64,000 bases of DNA from Comamonas sp009360615 (lineage in GTDB: Bacteria; Pseudomonadota; Gammaproteobacteria; Burkholderiales; Burkholderiaceae_C). The stretch is taken from NCBI RefSeq assembly GCF_035784015.1, contig NZ_JALKOW010000005.1; one strand, given 5' to 3'. Both the position numbers and the translations under genes were made by a program. Positions 15,509 to 23,831 of the stretch are shown piece after piece (within the stretch, counting starts at the first letter, position 1; each line of letters starts with the position of its first letter). The notes under the pieces were generated by a model. It did no database searches, was not told the DNA's origin, and was given only the letters and a program-made list of their open reading frames with translations.

Positions 15509-17032
15509 TTACTTCAGGCTGATGGTGGTGTTGACGCCGTGGCTGGTGGTGCTGTCGTCGAACCAGCGCGCCGTGACGGTCTTGGTCTGGGTGTAGAACA
15601 TCACCACCTGCTTGCCGTAGGGCCCCAGGTCGCCCAGCTTGGAGGCCCGGCTGCCCGTGAACGAGAACAGCGGCACGGGCACGGGGATGGGCACATTGAT
15701 GCCGACCTGGCCCACATCGATGTCTTCCTGGAACTTGCGCGCGGCCGCACCCGACTGGGTGAAGATGGCCGTGCCGTTGCCATTGGGGTTGGCATTGATG
15801 AATTCGATGGCCTGGTCGATGTCCTCGGCCTCGACCAGGCACAGCACGGGTCCGAAGATCTCCTGCTCGTAGATGCTCATGCCGGGCTTGACGCCGCTGA
15901 AGATGGTGGGGCCGACGAAATTGCCTTTGGCGTAGCCGGCCACTTCGGGTTTGCGGCCGTCCAGCTCCAGCGTGGCGCCTTCGGCCAGACCGCGCTCGAT
16001 CAGGCTCTCGACACGCGACAGGGCTGCGCAGCTGACCAGCGGGCCGACATCGGTGCCGGGCTCGGTGCCGCCGTTGACCTTGAGGGTCCTGGACTTGGCC
16101 ACCAGATCGGGAATCCAGTGCCGGGCCTCTCCCACCAGCACCGCCACGGAGACCGCCATGCAGCGCTGGCCGGCCGCGCCGAAGGCCGCGCCCAGCAGTG
16201 CGTTGAGCGACTGCTCCTTGTTGGCGTCGGGCATGACGATGGCGTGGTTCTTGGCGCCCATCATGCATTGAACGCGCTTGCCGTTGAGGCTGGCGCGGTT
16301 GTAGACATGGGTGCCGACCTTGGTCGAGCCCACGAAGCTGATGGCCTTGATATCGGGGTGGTCGCAGATGGCGTTGACCACGTCCTCGCCACCGTGGATC
16401 ACATTGAGCACGCCGGGAGGCACGCCCGCTTCCAGTGCCAGCTCGGCCAGGCGCATGGTGACGATGGGGTCCTGCTCGGAGGGCTTGAGGATGAAGGTAT
16501 TGCCCGTGGCGATGGCCATGGGGAACATCCACAGCGGAATCATGGCCGGGAAGTTGAAGGGAGTGATGCCTGCGCACACGCCCAGCGGCTGGTTCAGGGT
16601 ATAGGTATCGACGCCGTTGGCCACATTGTTGGCCAGCTCGCCCAGCTGCAGCGTACCGATATTGGCCGCATGTTCCACGACTTCCAGGCCGCGGAAGACA
16701 TCGCCTTCGGCGTCGGGCAGGGTCTTGCCCTGTTCGGCCGTCAGCAGGGCGGCCAGCTCCTTCATGTTTTCGCGGATCAGCTGCTGCAGCTTCAGAAAGA
16801 TGCGCGCACGTGCGCCGATGGGGGTCTTCTTCCAGGTCTTGAACGCCTGCTTGGCATTGGCGACAGCGGCATTGACCTCGTCGGGCGTGGCAAAAGGCAC
16901 GCGCGCCAGCACTTCCTGGGTCGCAGGGTTGACCACATCGCGCCACTGAGTGGTTTTGGATTCGACCATCTGCCCGTCGATGAGCAGTTTGACGGTGGGC
17001 GCCAGAACCTTGGCGGAAGTCGGTGCGTTCAT
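15509..17032 (-). CDS. mmsA: CoA-acylating methylmalonate-semialdehyde dehydrogenase
   Basis: A 507-residue ALDH6-type enzyme; the ATG at 17032 has GGAG seven bases upstream. Signatures include GVCAGITPFNFPAMIPLWMFPMAIA, FVGSTKVGTHVY and GAAFGAAGQRCMAVS with the nucleophilic C291. It converts methylmalonate semialdehyde plus CoA and NAD+ to propionyl-CoA and CO2. It is the first gene of a minus-strand run that also has the isobutyryl-CoA dehydrogenase-like gene and mmsB; a symmetrical site lies just upstream. No regulator gene is adjacent. Confidence 0.93.
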   Translation of the reverse strand: MNAPTSAKVLAPTVKLLIDGQMVESKTTQWRDVVNPATQEVLARVPFATPDEVNAAVANAKQAFKTWKKTPIGARARIFLKLQQLIRENMKELAALLTAEQGKTLPDAEGDVFRGLEVVEHAANIGTLQLGELANNVANGVDTYTLNQPLGVCAGITPFNFPAMIPLWMFPMAIATGNTFILKPSEQDPIVTMRLAELALEAGVPPGVLNVIHGGEDVVNAICDHPDIKAISFVGSTKVGTHVYNRASLNGKRVQCMMGAKNHAIVMPDANKEQSLNALLGAAFGAAGQRCMAVSVAVLVGEARHWIPDLVAKSRTLKVNGGTEPGTDVGPLVSCAALSRVESLIERGLAEGATLELDGRKPEVAGYAKGNFVGPTIFSGVKPGMSIYEQEIFGPVLCLVEAEDIDQAIEFINANPNGNGTAIFTQSGAAARKFQEDIDVGQVGINVPIPVPVPLFSFTGSRASKLGDLGPYGKQVVMFYTQTKTVTARWFDDSTTSHGVNTTISLK

Positions 17033-17078
17033 GAGGTGTCTCCGTTGGTGAATTTGTTCCTCATCGTATGTGTGCGGA

Positions 17079-17098
17079 TTTGCTCTAGCAATAGCAAA
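17079..17098. promoter_or_regulatory. inverted repeat upstream of mmsA, candidate operator
   Basis: TTTGCT (17079-17084) and AGCAAA (17093-17098) are complementary, with a nested TGCTCTAGCA. The site is 47-66 bases upstream of the mmsA start, a usual place for an operator or activator site. Nearby TGTGCGAATATGCACA (17113-17128) is a second near-palindrome. Confidence 0.35.
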
Positions 17099-17245
17099 CA
17101 CTGCACATAGGGTGTGCGAATATGCACAAGTGGATGCTATGTCTGCCACCGCTCCCGAGCTGGTCGTGCAGGCATGGCTGTAACGCTTGTGGGCGGGCCA
17201 ACCGAAGAGGTCGGCCCCGGGCCCTTCCGAAAGGTTCAGGTGCCC

Positions 17246-17914
17246 TTAGAGTTCGCTGAACATCTCGTCAAAGGCTTCTCGCGCAAAGTCGTTGCGCCAG
17301 GCCTTGTCCTTGTCCTTGGGCACCATACCCAGCGACAGCGTGCCTTCGTAAGTGTGGTTCGCTGCAACCGAGTAGGCTGCCTGCAGTTTCTTGAGCTCGC
17401 CCTGCACCTGATCCACGCTGAGCCTGTTGCGTGCCATGCGCTGAATGCCTTCGGCCCAGGTCTCCGGGGTCTTGACCAGCTGGCAGCTGAACTTCACCTC
17501 GGTATTGAGCACGCCGTGCTTGTCGAGCTTGGGCTTGCTGGCGGAGACGGTCTTGCACCGGGATTGCTGGCGCGTTTTTTGCACCGTGCCCATCAGGCTT
17601 TCCAAGGGCGCGCGCAGGGCATTGCGGTGCGTTTCGGGAAACAGAGGCAGGGCCACGTCGGCGATCTCGCGCGGGAAGTCCTTGTCGGCTTGCTTGAGTT
17701 CGGCGGCGTTGGCGTAGTCCGCACTGCGGCCCGAGCGCAGGCGGTCGGCGCGCAGATAGTCATTGAGCTGGCTGATGGCCTGCTCGTCGTGATTGACCAG
17801 GGTGCGGATGTACAGCTCGGCCGCAGCAATGGCCGAGGGCGGCTCGGCAGCCTGTGAGGCTGCAGTCAGAGGCAGCAGCAAAAAAGCGATGGCTGTCGTG
17901 ATGGAATGGTTCAT
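17246..17914 (-). CDS. hypothetical exported protein
   Basis: 222 residues from the ATG at 17914, chosen because it begins a clear signal peptide (MNHSITTAIAFLLLPLTAAS ending near QAAEP); the longer open frame upstream is proline/arginine-rich and not protein-like. The ribosome site is weak. The mature part is helical and charged with one cysteine pair (SRCKTV and KFSCQLV). I recognise no family. A terminator stands between it and the gentisate operon, so it has its own promoter or depends on read-through. Confidence 0.65.
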   Translation of the reverse strand: MNHSITTAIAFLLLPLTAASQAAEPPSAIAAAELYIRTLVNHDEQAISQLNDYLRADRLRSGRSADYANAAELKQADKDFPREIADVALPLFPETHRNALRAPLESLMGTVQKTRQQSRCKTVSASKPKLDKHGVLNTEVKFSCQLVKTPETWAEGIQRMARNRLSVDQVQGELKKLQAAYSVAANHTYEGTLSLGMVPKDKDKAWRNDFAREAFDEMFSEL

Positions 17915-18192
17915 GTTTTTATAACGATCTGAAGGGTCTGAATCGCGTGGAGTCACGTGAAAACAGAATGCAGCCCGTCGCTGAGGCCTGGGCGGGAAGC
18001 TGCCTTGGGCGGGCCTGTCGTGGATCGGCAGCAGCCTCTTGGCATGCGGGCGCTCCGGAGTCTGGGTGTCAGTCCATGGGAGCGCCTCGCAATAAGTGTA
18101 ACCCCGAATTGCTATCATTTTTGCAGTATGAGGGAGCCGTTCTGTCGCTGGCCTGAGCCCTGCCGACCAAGCGACGCACTTGCTGCCGCCAT
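17915..18192. other. intergenic region with an inverted copy of the GATAGC-type repeat
   Basis: No gene seen. On the minus strand TGCAAAAATGATAGCAATTC (18106-18126) matches the left part of the dispersed repeat at 5129. The region should contain the promoter of the exported-protein gene; no clear -10/-35 pair is evident. Confidence 0.4.
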
Positions 18193-18232
18193 CAAAAAGG
18201 CCCCGTGCAGCCAATGCTGACGGGGCTTTTGA
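18193..18232 (-). terminator. intrinsic terminator of the gentisate operon
   Basis: On the minus strand GCCCCGTCAGC, a four-base loop and GCTGCACGGGGC form a long stem with one bulge, followed by CTTTTTG. It lies about 50 bases after the Bug gene stop at 18282. Confidence 0.8.
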
Positions 18233-18281
18233 GGGCTGGGGAATGATGCCTGGGCCGCGCTTTCGGAATCGCAGCCGGCTT

Positions 18282-19310
18282 TCAATCGAGGCTGATCTGG
18301 GCTTTCTCGATCAGCAGCTTGTATTGCTCGGACTTCTTTTTGGCAAATTGCTGCATCTCGGGCACGGTGAAGCTCATGGGCTGGAAGGCGAAGGTGGAGA
18401 ACTTCTCGCGGACCTGCGGATCCTGCAGCACGGCTACCACATCGACGCGTATCTTGTCGCGCACGGCGGCGTCCACGCCCTTGGGACTGAGCAGGGAAAC
18501 AAAGGAGTTCACGTCCAGTTCGGCAGGGCCGCCGGCTTCGGCGACCGTGGGCACATCCGGCATTTGCGCAATCCGCTTGGGGGCGGCCACGGCCAGATAG
18601 CGGATCTTGCCGCTTTTGTAGATGCCCTGGCTGGAAGGCAGGCTGGCAAAGCTCCAGGTCGGGTCGCCATTGGCGACCGAGGTGAACAGCTGGCTGACCT
18701 CGCGGTAAGGCACATGGGTCATCTTGCTGCCGGTCAGATAGTCCAGCCATTCGCCGCCCAGATGGCCGGGGCTACCCACGCCCCAGGAGCCGTAGCTGAT
18801 CTTGCCGGGTTCGGCCTTGGCGGACTTGATCAGATCGCCCATGTTCTTCCAGGGCGAACTGGTGGGGACGGCCACAAAGAAAGGAGTCAGAAACAACGGG
18901 GCCACGGGATCGAAGTGGCTCAACGTGTTGAAGTTCTTGTTCCTGTAGAGATAGGGCAGCGCCGAGATATGTTCGCTGTCCAGTTGCAGCAGGGTATAGC
19001 CGTCGGGCTTGGCGCGGCGCGCGTACTCGATGGCGACAAAGCCACCCCCGCCAGGGCGGTTGTCCACGGTCACGCCCTGCTTCCAGCGCTGGGCCAGCTT
19101 TTCGCCGACGATGCGCAGCACTGCATCGGGGCCGCTGCCCACGGCAAAGGCCGTGACCACAGTCACGGGGCGGTTGGGATAACCAGACGCATCGCCCTGA
19201 GCCAGCGCAGGGCCGGCTGAGGCCAGCAGAGCGGCTGTGGTAACTATGGTTCTGATAGCTGCTTGCGTATGTGTAGATTGGCTTCTTGTCTGATTTTGCG
19301 CGTTTTTCAC
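18282..19310 (-). CDS. Bug/TctC-family substrate-binding protein of the gentisate operon, GTG start
   Basis: 342 residues from a GTG at 19310, which has GGAG seven bases upstream; no ATG gives a better start. The leader VKNAQNQTRSQSTHTQAAIR is unusually long and polar before the hydrophobic part ending in GPALAQ. Family motifs: YPNRPVTVVTAFAVGSGPDAV, VDNRPGGGGFVAIEYARR, KPDGYTLL. The ligand is probably an aromatic acid feeding gentisate, because it is the last gene of that operon. A copy of a dispersed repeat (19252-19298) lies within the leader codons and explains the odd N-terminus. Confidence 0.87.
   Translation of the reverse strand: MKNAQNQTRSQSTHTQAAIRTIVTTAALLASAGPALAQGDASGYPNRPVTVVTAFAVGSGPDAVLRIVGEKLAQRWKQGVTVDNRPGGGGFVAIEYARRAKPDGYTLLQLDSEHISALPYLYRNKNFNTLSHFDPVAPLFLTPFFVAVPTSSPWKNMGDLIKSAKAEPGKISYGSWGVGSPGHLGGEWLDYLTGSKMTHVPYREVSQLFTSVANGDPTWSFASLPSSQGIYKSGKIRYLAVAAPKRIAQMPDVPTVAEAGGPAELDVNSFVSLLSPKGVDAAVRDKIRVDVVAVLQDPQVREKFSTFAFQPMSFTVPEMQQFAKKKSEQYKLLIEKAQISLD
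19252..19298 (+). repeat. dispersed GATAGCT repeat inside the signal-peptide codons of a Bug gene
   Basis: CTGATAGCTGCTTGCGTATG then TGTAGATTGGCTTCTTGTCTGATTTT aligns with the repeats at 6420 (TGATAGCTACTTGCGC, TGTGATTGGCC, CTGATTTT) and 6891. It covers roughly codons 5-20 of the minus-strand binding-protein gene. Confidence 0.6.
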
Positions 19311-19392
19311 AGTTTGTCTCCGGTGGGTGTTTTTTAGGGACTGCAAAGCGTTGCTGGGTAGCCGCGTCCGGGCGCGGCCGCACGGGAAGGGT

Positions 19393-20037
19393 CTAGTGCG
19401 GAGCGTCGGGCTGGGCCAGAGGTGCTGCCTGGGCAAAGGCAGGCAGGGCGCTGCAGGCCGCATCGACGGCGCTGATCAGCGGCCAGCGGGCGAGATCCAC
19501 ACCAAAGCGGCGTGCGCTCTCGACCTGCGGAATCAGATAGACATCGGCAAGGCTCGGTGCATGGCCAAAGCAGAAGTGCCCCCGTGTGTCGTCCCGTGAC
19601 AGCAAGGCTTCGATGGCGTCGAAGCCGGCCGTGATCCAGGTGGCGCACCAGGCGTTGATGGCGGATTCGTCGGCACCGAACTGCTGGCGCAGGGTCTGCA
19701 GGATGCGTCGGTTGTTGACGGGGTGCACATCGCAGCCCACGATGGCCGCCAGGGCGCGCACATGGGCGCGGGCCTCGGGGTCGGCAGGCAGCAGCGCAGG
19801 CGTGGGGTAGCGCTCTTCCAGCCATTCGATGATGGCGGGCGACTGGATCAGCGTCGTGCCGCTGTCCAGCGTCAGCGCGGGAACCAGGCCTTGCGGGTTG
19901 ATGCGCTTGTACGGCGCTTCGGCCTGTTCGTCCACGCGCAGATCCACAGGGAGGTAGTCGGGCGTGAGGCCCTTGAGATTGAGGGCAATGCGCAGACGGT
20001 GCGAGGTGCCGCTGCGAAAAAAACTGTAGAGCTTCAT
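19393..20037 (-). CDS. nagL: maleylpyruvate isomerase / maleylacetoacetate isomerase (GST zeta-like)
   Basis: A 214-residue glutathione S-transferase-like protein. MKLYSFFRSGTSHRLRIALNLKGL is the zeta-class start with the SGTSHR glutathione-activating serine region, and INPQGLVPAL and QSPAIIEWLEERYP follow. It isomerises maleylpyruvate to fumarylpyruvate with glutathione. The neighbours, gentisate dioxygenase and a fumarylpyruvate hydrolase-like protein, make maleylpyruvate more likely than maleylacetoacetate. The gap to the preceding gene is 12 bases. Confidence 0.88.
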   Translation of the reverse strand: MKLYSFFRSGTSHRLRIALNLKGLTPDYLPVDLRVDEQAEAPYKRINPQGLVPALTLDSGTTLIQSPAIIEWLEERYPTPALLPADPEARAHVRALAAIVGCDVHPVNNRRILQTLRQQFGADESAINAWCATWITAGFDAIEALLSRDDTRGHFCFGHAPSLADVYLIPQVESARRFGVDLARWPLISAVDAACSALPAFAQAAPLAQPDAPH

Positions 20038-20049
20038 GGTCTGTGCGCC

Positions 20050-20757
20050 TTACCCGGGCTGGCCCACATTCAGGGCAATCTCGCCCACGCCCTCCACGCG
20101 TCCCGAGATCCGGTCGCCGGGCAGCACGGCACCCACGCCTTCGGGCGTGCCCGTGTAGATCAGGTCGCCGGATTGCAGGTGATAGAACAGCGACAGGTCG
20201 GCAATGATTTCGCGGATGTTCCAGATCAGCTTGTCCACATCGGACTGCTGTTTGAGCTGGTTGTTGACGCTCAGCTCGATCCGGCCGGACTCGAGCACCT
20301 TGCCGGGCATGGGCACGATTTCGCTGGCCACGGAGGATTGCTCCACGTCCTTGCCCAGATCCCAGGGACGGCCCTTGTCGCGTGCCACCAGCTGCAGATC
20401 GCGGCGCGTCATGTCGAGGCCGCAGGCATAGCCATAGATATGTTCATGGGCCTGGTCGGCAGGAATGCGGAAGCCCGGTTTGCCGATGGCCACGACCAGC
20501 TCCATCTCGAAGTGGTAGTTGGCGGTTTCGGGGGGATAGGCCACCGTGGCGCCGGATTCGGTCAGCGTCTGCGGGGCCTTGGTGAAATAGAAGGGGCGCT
20601 CGACGCTTTTGTCCACGGGGCGGCCCATCTCCACTGCGTGGGCGTGGTAGTTGCGGCCCACAAAGAACAGGCGGTTGACGGGCAGGCGCTGCGCGCTGCC
20701 GCGCACGGGCAGAGATTGCACGGGCGGCGGCGCCCAGAGGTAGCTGGCGTGGGTCAT
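20050..20757 (-). CDS. nagK: fumarylpyruvate hydrolase (FAH family)
   Basis: 235 residues; the start at 20757 has AGGAA eight bases before the ATG. FAH-fold signatures: RLFFVGRNYHAHAVEMG, FEMELVVAIGK with metal-binding glutamates, YGYACGLDMTRRDLQ and the end segment GDLIYTGTPEGVGAVLPGD. It cleaves fumarylpyruvate to fumarate and pyruvate, the last step of the gentisate route. It is cotranscribed with maleylpyruvate isomerase downstream, while a repeat-bearing 143-base gap separates it from the dioxygenase gene. Confidence 0.9.
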   Translation of the reverse strand: MTHASYLWAPPPVQSLPVRGSAQRLPVNRLFFVGRNYHAHAVEMGRPVDKSVERPFYFTKAPQTLTESGATVAYPPETANYHFEMELVVAIGKPGFRIPADQAHEHIYGYACGLDMTRRDLQLVARDKGRPWDLGKDVEQSSVASEIVPMPGKVLESGRIELSVNNQLKQQSDVDKLIWNIREIIADLSLFYHLQSGDLIYTGTPEGVGAVLPGDRISGRVEGVGEIALNVGQPG

Positions 20758-20819
20758 GGAGTGATTCCTGATGGTGATCGGTGACTGGGTGCTTGAAAAA
20801 GACATGTTCTGTGTGGGAG

Positions 20820-20909
20820 GCAGCCCGCGGGGGCCTAGGTGGTCCCGTCGCCCCGCAGCAAAGGCTGTCGTCCTCCTTGAGAGGGGAGACGCGAAGCGGC
20901 TCAGGGGGT
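20820..20909 (-). repeat. dispersed CCCCCTGAG-type element, overlapping the gentisate dioxygenase stop codon
   Basis: On the minus strand ACCCCCTGAGCCGCTTCGCG begins at the last two codons and the stop of the dioxygenase gene, then CTCCCCTCTC and G/C-rich sequence follow. The same start is seen at 55624 (CACCCCCTGAGTCGCTTCGC). Confidence 0.6.
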
Positions 20910-22028
20910 ATCCGCCCTGTACGCGTGGATGGCCTCGAAGATCGGCGTATCGGCAAAGCGGAACAGATCGAGCCGGGGCTGGTCGGCATCACATTGCGCG
21001 CTGAACAGCTGCCAGGAAGGCACGACGAACATGTCGCCACGTCGCACCTGCCACTGGCGCTCGCCCACGGTCACCGTTCCCTGGCCGTCGAAGACCTGAA
21101 ACACGGCGGAGCCGACTTCGCGCTTTGGCCGCGTGCCGGCACCACGGGTCACGCGGTGCATTTCGCAGCGTATGGTGGGCAGCACGTCGCGGCCATTGCA
21201 GGGGTTGGTGTAGCGCACGGCGGCATGACCGGGGCTGACCGTGGCGGCACAGCCCTCGGCTTCGAGCGCCAGCTGCTCGGTCAGCGCGCGGTCCGTATCC
21301 GCCCAGCGATAGGCCAGCAGCGGTGTGGTCGGACTGTCCTGCAGGTGAGCGACAGGGCGCAGGCCGGGGTGAGCCCAGAGGCGCTCGGAGCGCGAGAACT
21401 CGGGCGTGGTGCGCTCCTCGGGGTCCAGATGCAGGCGGCCGTGCTCGAAGAACTGGGACTCGGTGGTGTAGGCAAACGGAATGTCCAGCCCGTCTATCCA
21501 GGCCATGGGCTGGCGGGCCGCATTGTGGTGGGCGTGCCAGTTCCAGCCGCCCTGGGGCAGGAAGTCTCCGCGCGACATGCGGATCGAGTCGCCGTTGACC
21601 ACGGTCCACACGCCTTCGCCTTCGACCACAAAGCGAAAGGCATGCTGGGTGTGACGATGCTCGGGCGCATCTTCGCCGGGCATCAGGTACTGGATGGCAG
21701 CCCACAGGGTGGGCGTGGCAAAGGGGCGGCCGCCCAGCGACGGATTGGCCAGGGCGATCGCGCGGCGCTCGCCGCCCCGGCCCACGGGCACGATGCGGCC
21801 GGCCTCGTCCGCCAGCCTGCGCAGATTGTCCCAGCGCCATAAATGCGCTGCGGCCTGACTTCGGGGGTGGGCGGGCATCAGGGCGCCGATCTCCGTCCAC
21901 AGCGGCACCAGCATCTCCTGCTCGAAGCCTCGGTACAACTGCTCCAGGGCAGCGGTGGGTTCGGGTTGGCCGGGGGCGGCTCGGGCCGTGAGCTTGACCG
22001 GCGAGGGCTGGGCTTGCGCGAGGCTCAT
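20901..22028 (-). CDS. nagI: gentisate 1,2-dioxygenase
   Basis: A 375-residue bicupin. The N-terminal cupin has LMPGEDAPEHRHTQHAFRFVVEGEG with the iron-binding histidines and GDFLPQGGWNWHAHHN; the C-terminal cupin has GSAVFQVFDGQGTVTVG and GDMFVVPSWQ. The family length is about 340-380. It opens the gentisate ring between carboxyl and proximal hydroxyl to give maleylpyruvate. It is the first gene of the operon and divergent from a MarR regulator gene. Its terminal codons ACC CCC TGA coincide with the first bases of a dispersed repeat. Confidence 0.92.
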   Translation of the reverse strand: MSLAQAQPSPVKLTARAAPGQPEPTAALEQLYRGFEQEMLVPLWTEIGALMPAHPRSQAAAHLWRWDNLRRLADEAGRIVPVGRGGERRAIALANPSLGGRPFATPTLWAAIQYLMPGEDAPEHRHTQHAFRFVVEGEGVWTVVNGDSIRMSRGDFLPQGGWNWHAHHNAARQPMAWIDGLDIPFAYTTESQFFEHGRLHLDPEERTTPEFSRSERLWAHPGLRPVAHLQDSPTTPLLAYRWADTDRALTEQLALEAEGCAATVSPGHAAVRYTNPCNGRDVLPTIRCEMHRVTRGAGTRPKREVGSAVFQVFDGQGTVTVGERQWQVRRGDMFVVPSWQLFSAQCDADQPRLDLFRFADTPIFEAIHAYRADTP

Positions 22029-22124
22029 GGTGTGTCTCTTTCCTTGATATCTGTCTGGCAGTGCGTCGCTGGCGGCTCCGTCGGCGTCCGGAACGGACGG
22101 TCTGCGAACGAAATAAACAGCACA

Positions 22125-22156
22125 CTGATGATTAGCATAATGTTGATCTGCATCAG
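22125..22156. promoter_or_regulatory. imperfect inverted repeat between gentisate operon and MarR gene
   Basis: CTGATG (22125-22130) and CATCAG (22151-22156) flank AT-rich sequence with ATTAGCATAATGTTGAT. It lies about 100 bases before the dioxygenase start and 130 bases before the MarR start, fitting a shared operator. The symmetry is partial. Confidence 0.35.
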
Positions 22157-22287
22157 CGTTGATTGGGTTAAACCCGGTTGAAGGCCAGGTGCGAATCGGG
22201 GTGACAGTCGTGCGAATATCGGGGTCTTTCAGTCATGGCCCTTCCACTGCCGCTCGGCAGGTCGGGCTCGGCATCGGTTCTCAAGAC

Positions 22288-22836
22288 ATGCAATACCAAC
22301 CCGCAGAACTCGAAAACTATCCCGGCTATCACATCCGCAGGCTTCAGCAGATCGCGGTGGCCGTGTTCATGGAGGAAACCGAGGAATTTGGCGTGACGCC
22401 CGTGCAATACGCGGCCTTGTCGGCTGTGCTGCGCCAGCCGGGCATCGACCAGCGCACGCTGGCTCGCAATATCGGCTTCGACACTTCCACCATCGGCAGC
22501 GTGATCGACCGTCTGGAAGCGCGTGGCCTGATGGCACGCAACGCCAGCCCTGCAGACCGGCGCGTGCGTTTGCTGAGCCTGACGCCAGAGGGGCGCAGCT
22601 TGCTGGTGGCTGCCGAGCCTTCGGTGCTGCGTGCCCAGCGCCGTATGCTCGAGCCTCTCGACGATGACAAGCGGGCGCAGTTCATGGAAATGCTGTCGCT
22701 GCTGATTCACGAGAACGACGAGTTCGCGCGCGCGCCGAGCGCAGTGGCCCAGCGCAGTGCCGAGCGCAAGCGCAGCGCGGCCCTCAGGGCGGTCAAGGGC
22801 CTCTCGGGCACGGTGCCGGGCGGCGTGGACGACTGA
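22288..22836 (+). CDS. MarR-family transcriptional regulator, probable regulator of the gentisate operon
   Basis: 182 residues from the ATG at 22288 (MQYQPAELENYPGYHIRRLQQIA); the open frame upstream is not MarR-like. The winged helix covers TPVQYAALSAVLRQPGIDQRTLARNIGFDTSTIGSVIDRLEARGL, with the wing in PADRRVRLLSLTPEG. It is divergent from gentisate dioxygenase, so a repressor released by gentisate or its precursor is likely. The C-terminal tail is basic (RSAERKRSAALRAVKG). The LysR gene follows after 22 bases. Confidence 0.87.
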   Translation: MQYQPAELENYPGYHIRRLQQIAVAVFMEETEEFGVTPVQYAALSAVLRQPGIDQRTLARNIGFDTSTIGSVIDRLEARGLMARNASPADRRVRLLSLTPEGRSLLVAAEPSVLRAQRRMLEPLDDDKRAQFMEMLSLLIHENDEFARAPSAVAQRSAERKRSAALRAVKGLSGTVPGGVDD

Positions 22837-22858
22837 ACCCCCATTGCAAGGAAAGACA

Positions 22859-23761
22859 TTGGACTGGGACCATCTGCGTTTCTTTGGTGAACTGGCCCGC
22901 AGCGGCAGCATGGCCGCAGCTGCGCGGCGCATGGGCGTCGAGCACACCACGGTCTCGCGACGCGTTCAGGCGCTGGAAAAGCAGCTCGGTGCCGTGCTGT
23001 TCGCTCGCGAAGGCGGACAGTGGCGGCTGACCGAGGCCGGACGGCAGTTGCAGAAAGTGACCGACACCATGCAAGGCGCGGTGGACGGGCTGGAGCGGGG
23101 ACCGCTGGCGCAGGCCTCCACCGCCGAAGGGCCGGCCGGGCTGGTGCGGGTGGGGGCTACCGAAGGCTTCGGCACGCAGATGCTGGCCTCCGAACTTGCC
23201 AGGCTCACGCTGCGCTATCCCTTGCTCAGCGTGGATCTGCTGGCGCTGCCGCGCATGCTCCATCTGTCCAGCCGCGAGGCCGACATCGTCATCTCGCTGG
23301 AGCGGCCCAAACGCGGCTCGGTCGTGGTCACCAAGCTGACCGACTACCGCCTCTATCTGTACGGCCAGCGCGAATATCTGGCACGCAAGCCCCTGGTGGC
23401 CAGAACCGAGGATCTGCGCCACCACAGCTTTGTGCACTATGTGGACGACCTGCTGTTCACGCGCGAGCTGCAACTGCTGGATACCTTGTACCGTCCCGAG
23501 CGTTTTGCGCTGCGCAGCACCAGCATCACCGCGCAATATGAAGCCGTGCGTGCGGGCGCAGGTCTGGCGGTGCTGCCTGCATTTGTTGCCGACAGGGACC
23601 CGATACTCAGCCGTGTGCTGCCCGAGCAGGCGTGTTTCACGCGCACCTTCTGGATGAGCATGCCCGTGGAGTCGCGCCAGATTCCACGCATCGCCACGAC
23701 CTGGAGCTTTCTGCGCGACGCGGTCCAGGGCATGCAGAAGCTGCTGCTCCCCAGTCTTTGA
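22859..23761 (+). CDS. LysR-family regulator with TTG start
   Basis: No ATG precedes the conserved N-terminus LDWDHLRFFGELARSGSMAAAARRMGV; the TTG at 22859 has AAGGA six bases upstream, giving 300 residues. The HTH is SMAAAARRMGVEHTTVSRRVQALEKQLG. The effector domain runs from LVRVGATEGFG to the end. It sits 22 bases behind the MarR gene, so both regulators are probably coexpressed. LysR proteins of this SMAAAARR subtype often act with nearby catabolic operons. It converges on glyA. Confidence 0.85.
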   Translation: MDWDHLRFFGELARSGSMAAAARRMGVEHTTVSRRVQALEKQLGAVLFAREGGQWRLTEAGRQLQKVTDTMQGAVDGLERGPLAQASTAEGPAGLVRVGATEGFGTQMLASELARLTLRYPLLSVDLLALPRMLHLSSREADIVISLERPKRGSVVVTKLTDYRLYLYGQREYLARKPLVARTEDLRHHSFVHYVDDLLFTRELQLLDTLYRPERFALRSTSITAQYEAVRAGAGLAVLPAFVADRDPILSRVLPEQACFTRTFWMSMPVESRQIPRIATTWSFLRDAVQGMQKLLLPSL

Positions 23762-23831
23762 CGGTGCGGTGCGATCAAGCCCCAGGCCGAGGTGGCGGGG
23801 TGACGGACGACCTCCATGCTGCAGCCCGGCC

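Noticed and set aside
18282..19463. Upstream extension of the gentisate-operon Bug protein to 393 codons
   Set aside because: The GTG at 19310 has an ideal GGAG site and leads into a signal peptide; the extra 51 codons are arginine/proline-rich and run towards the preceding gene's end.
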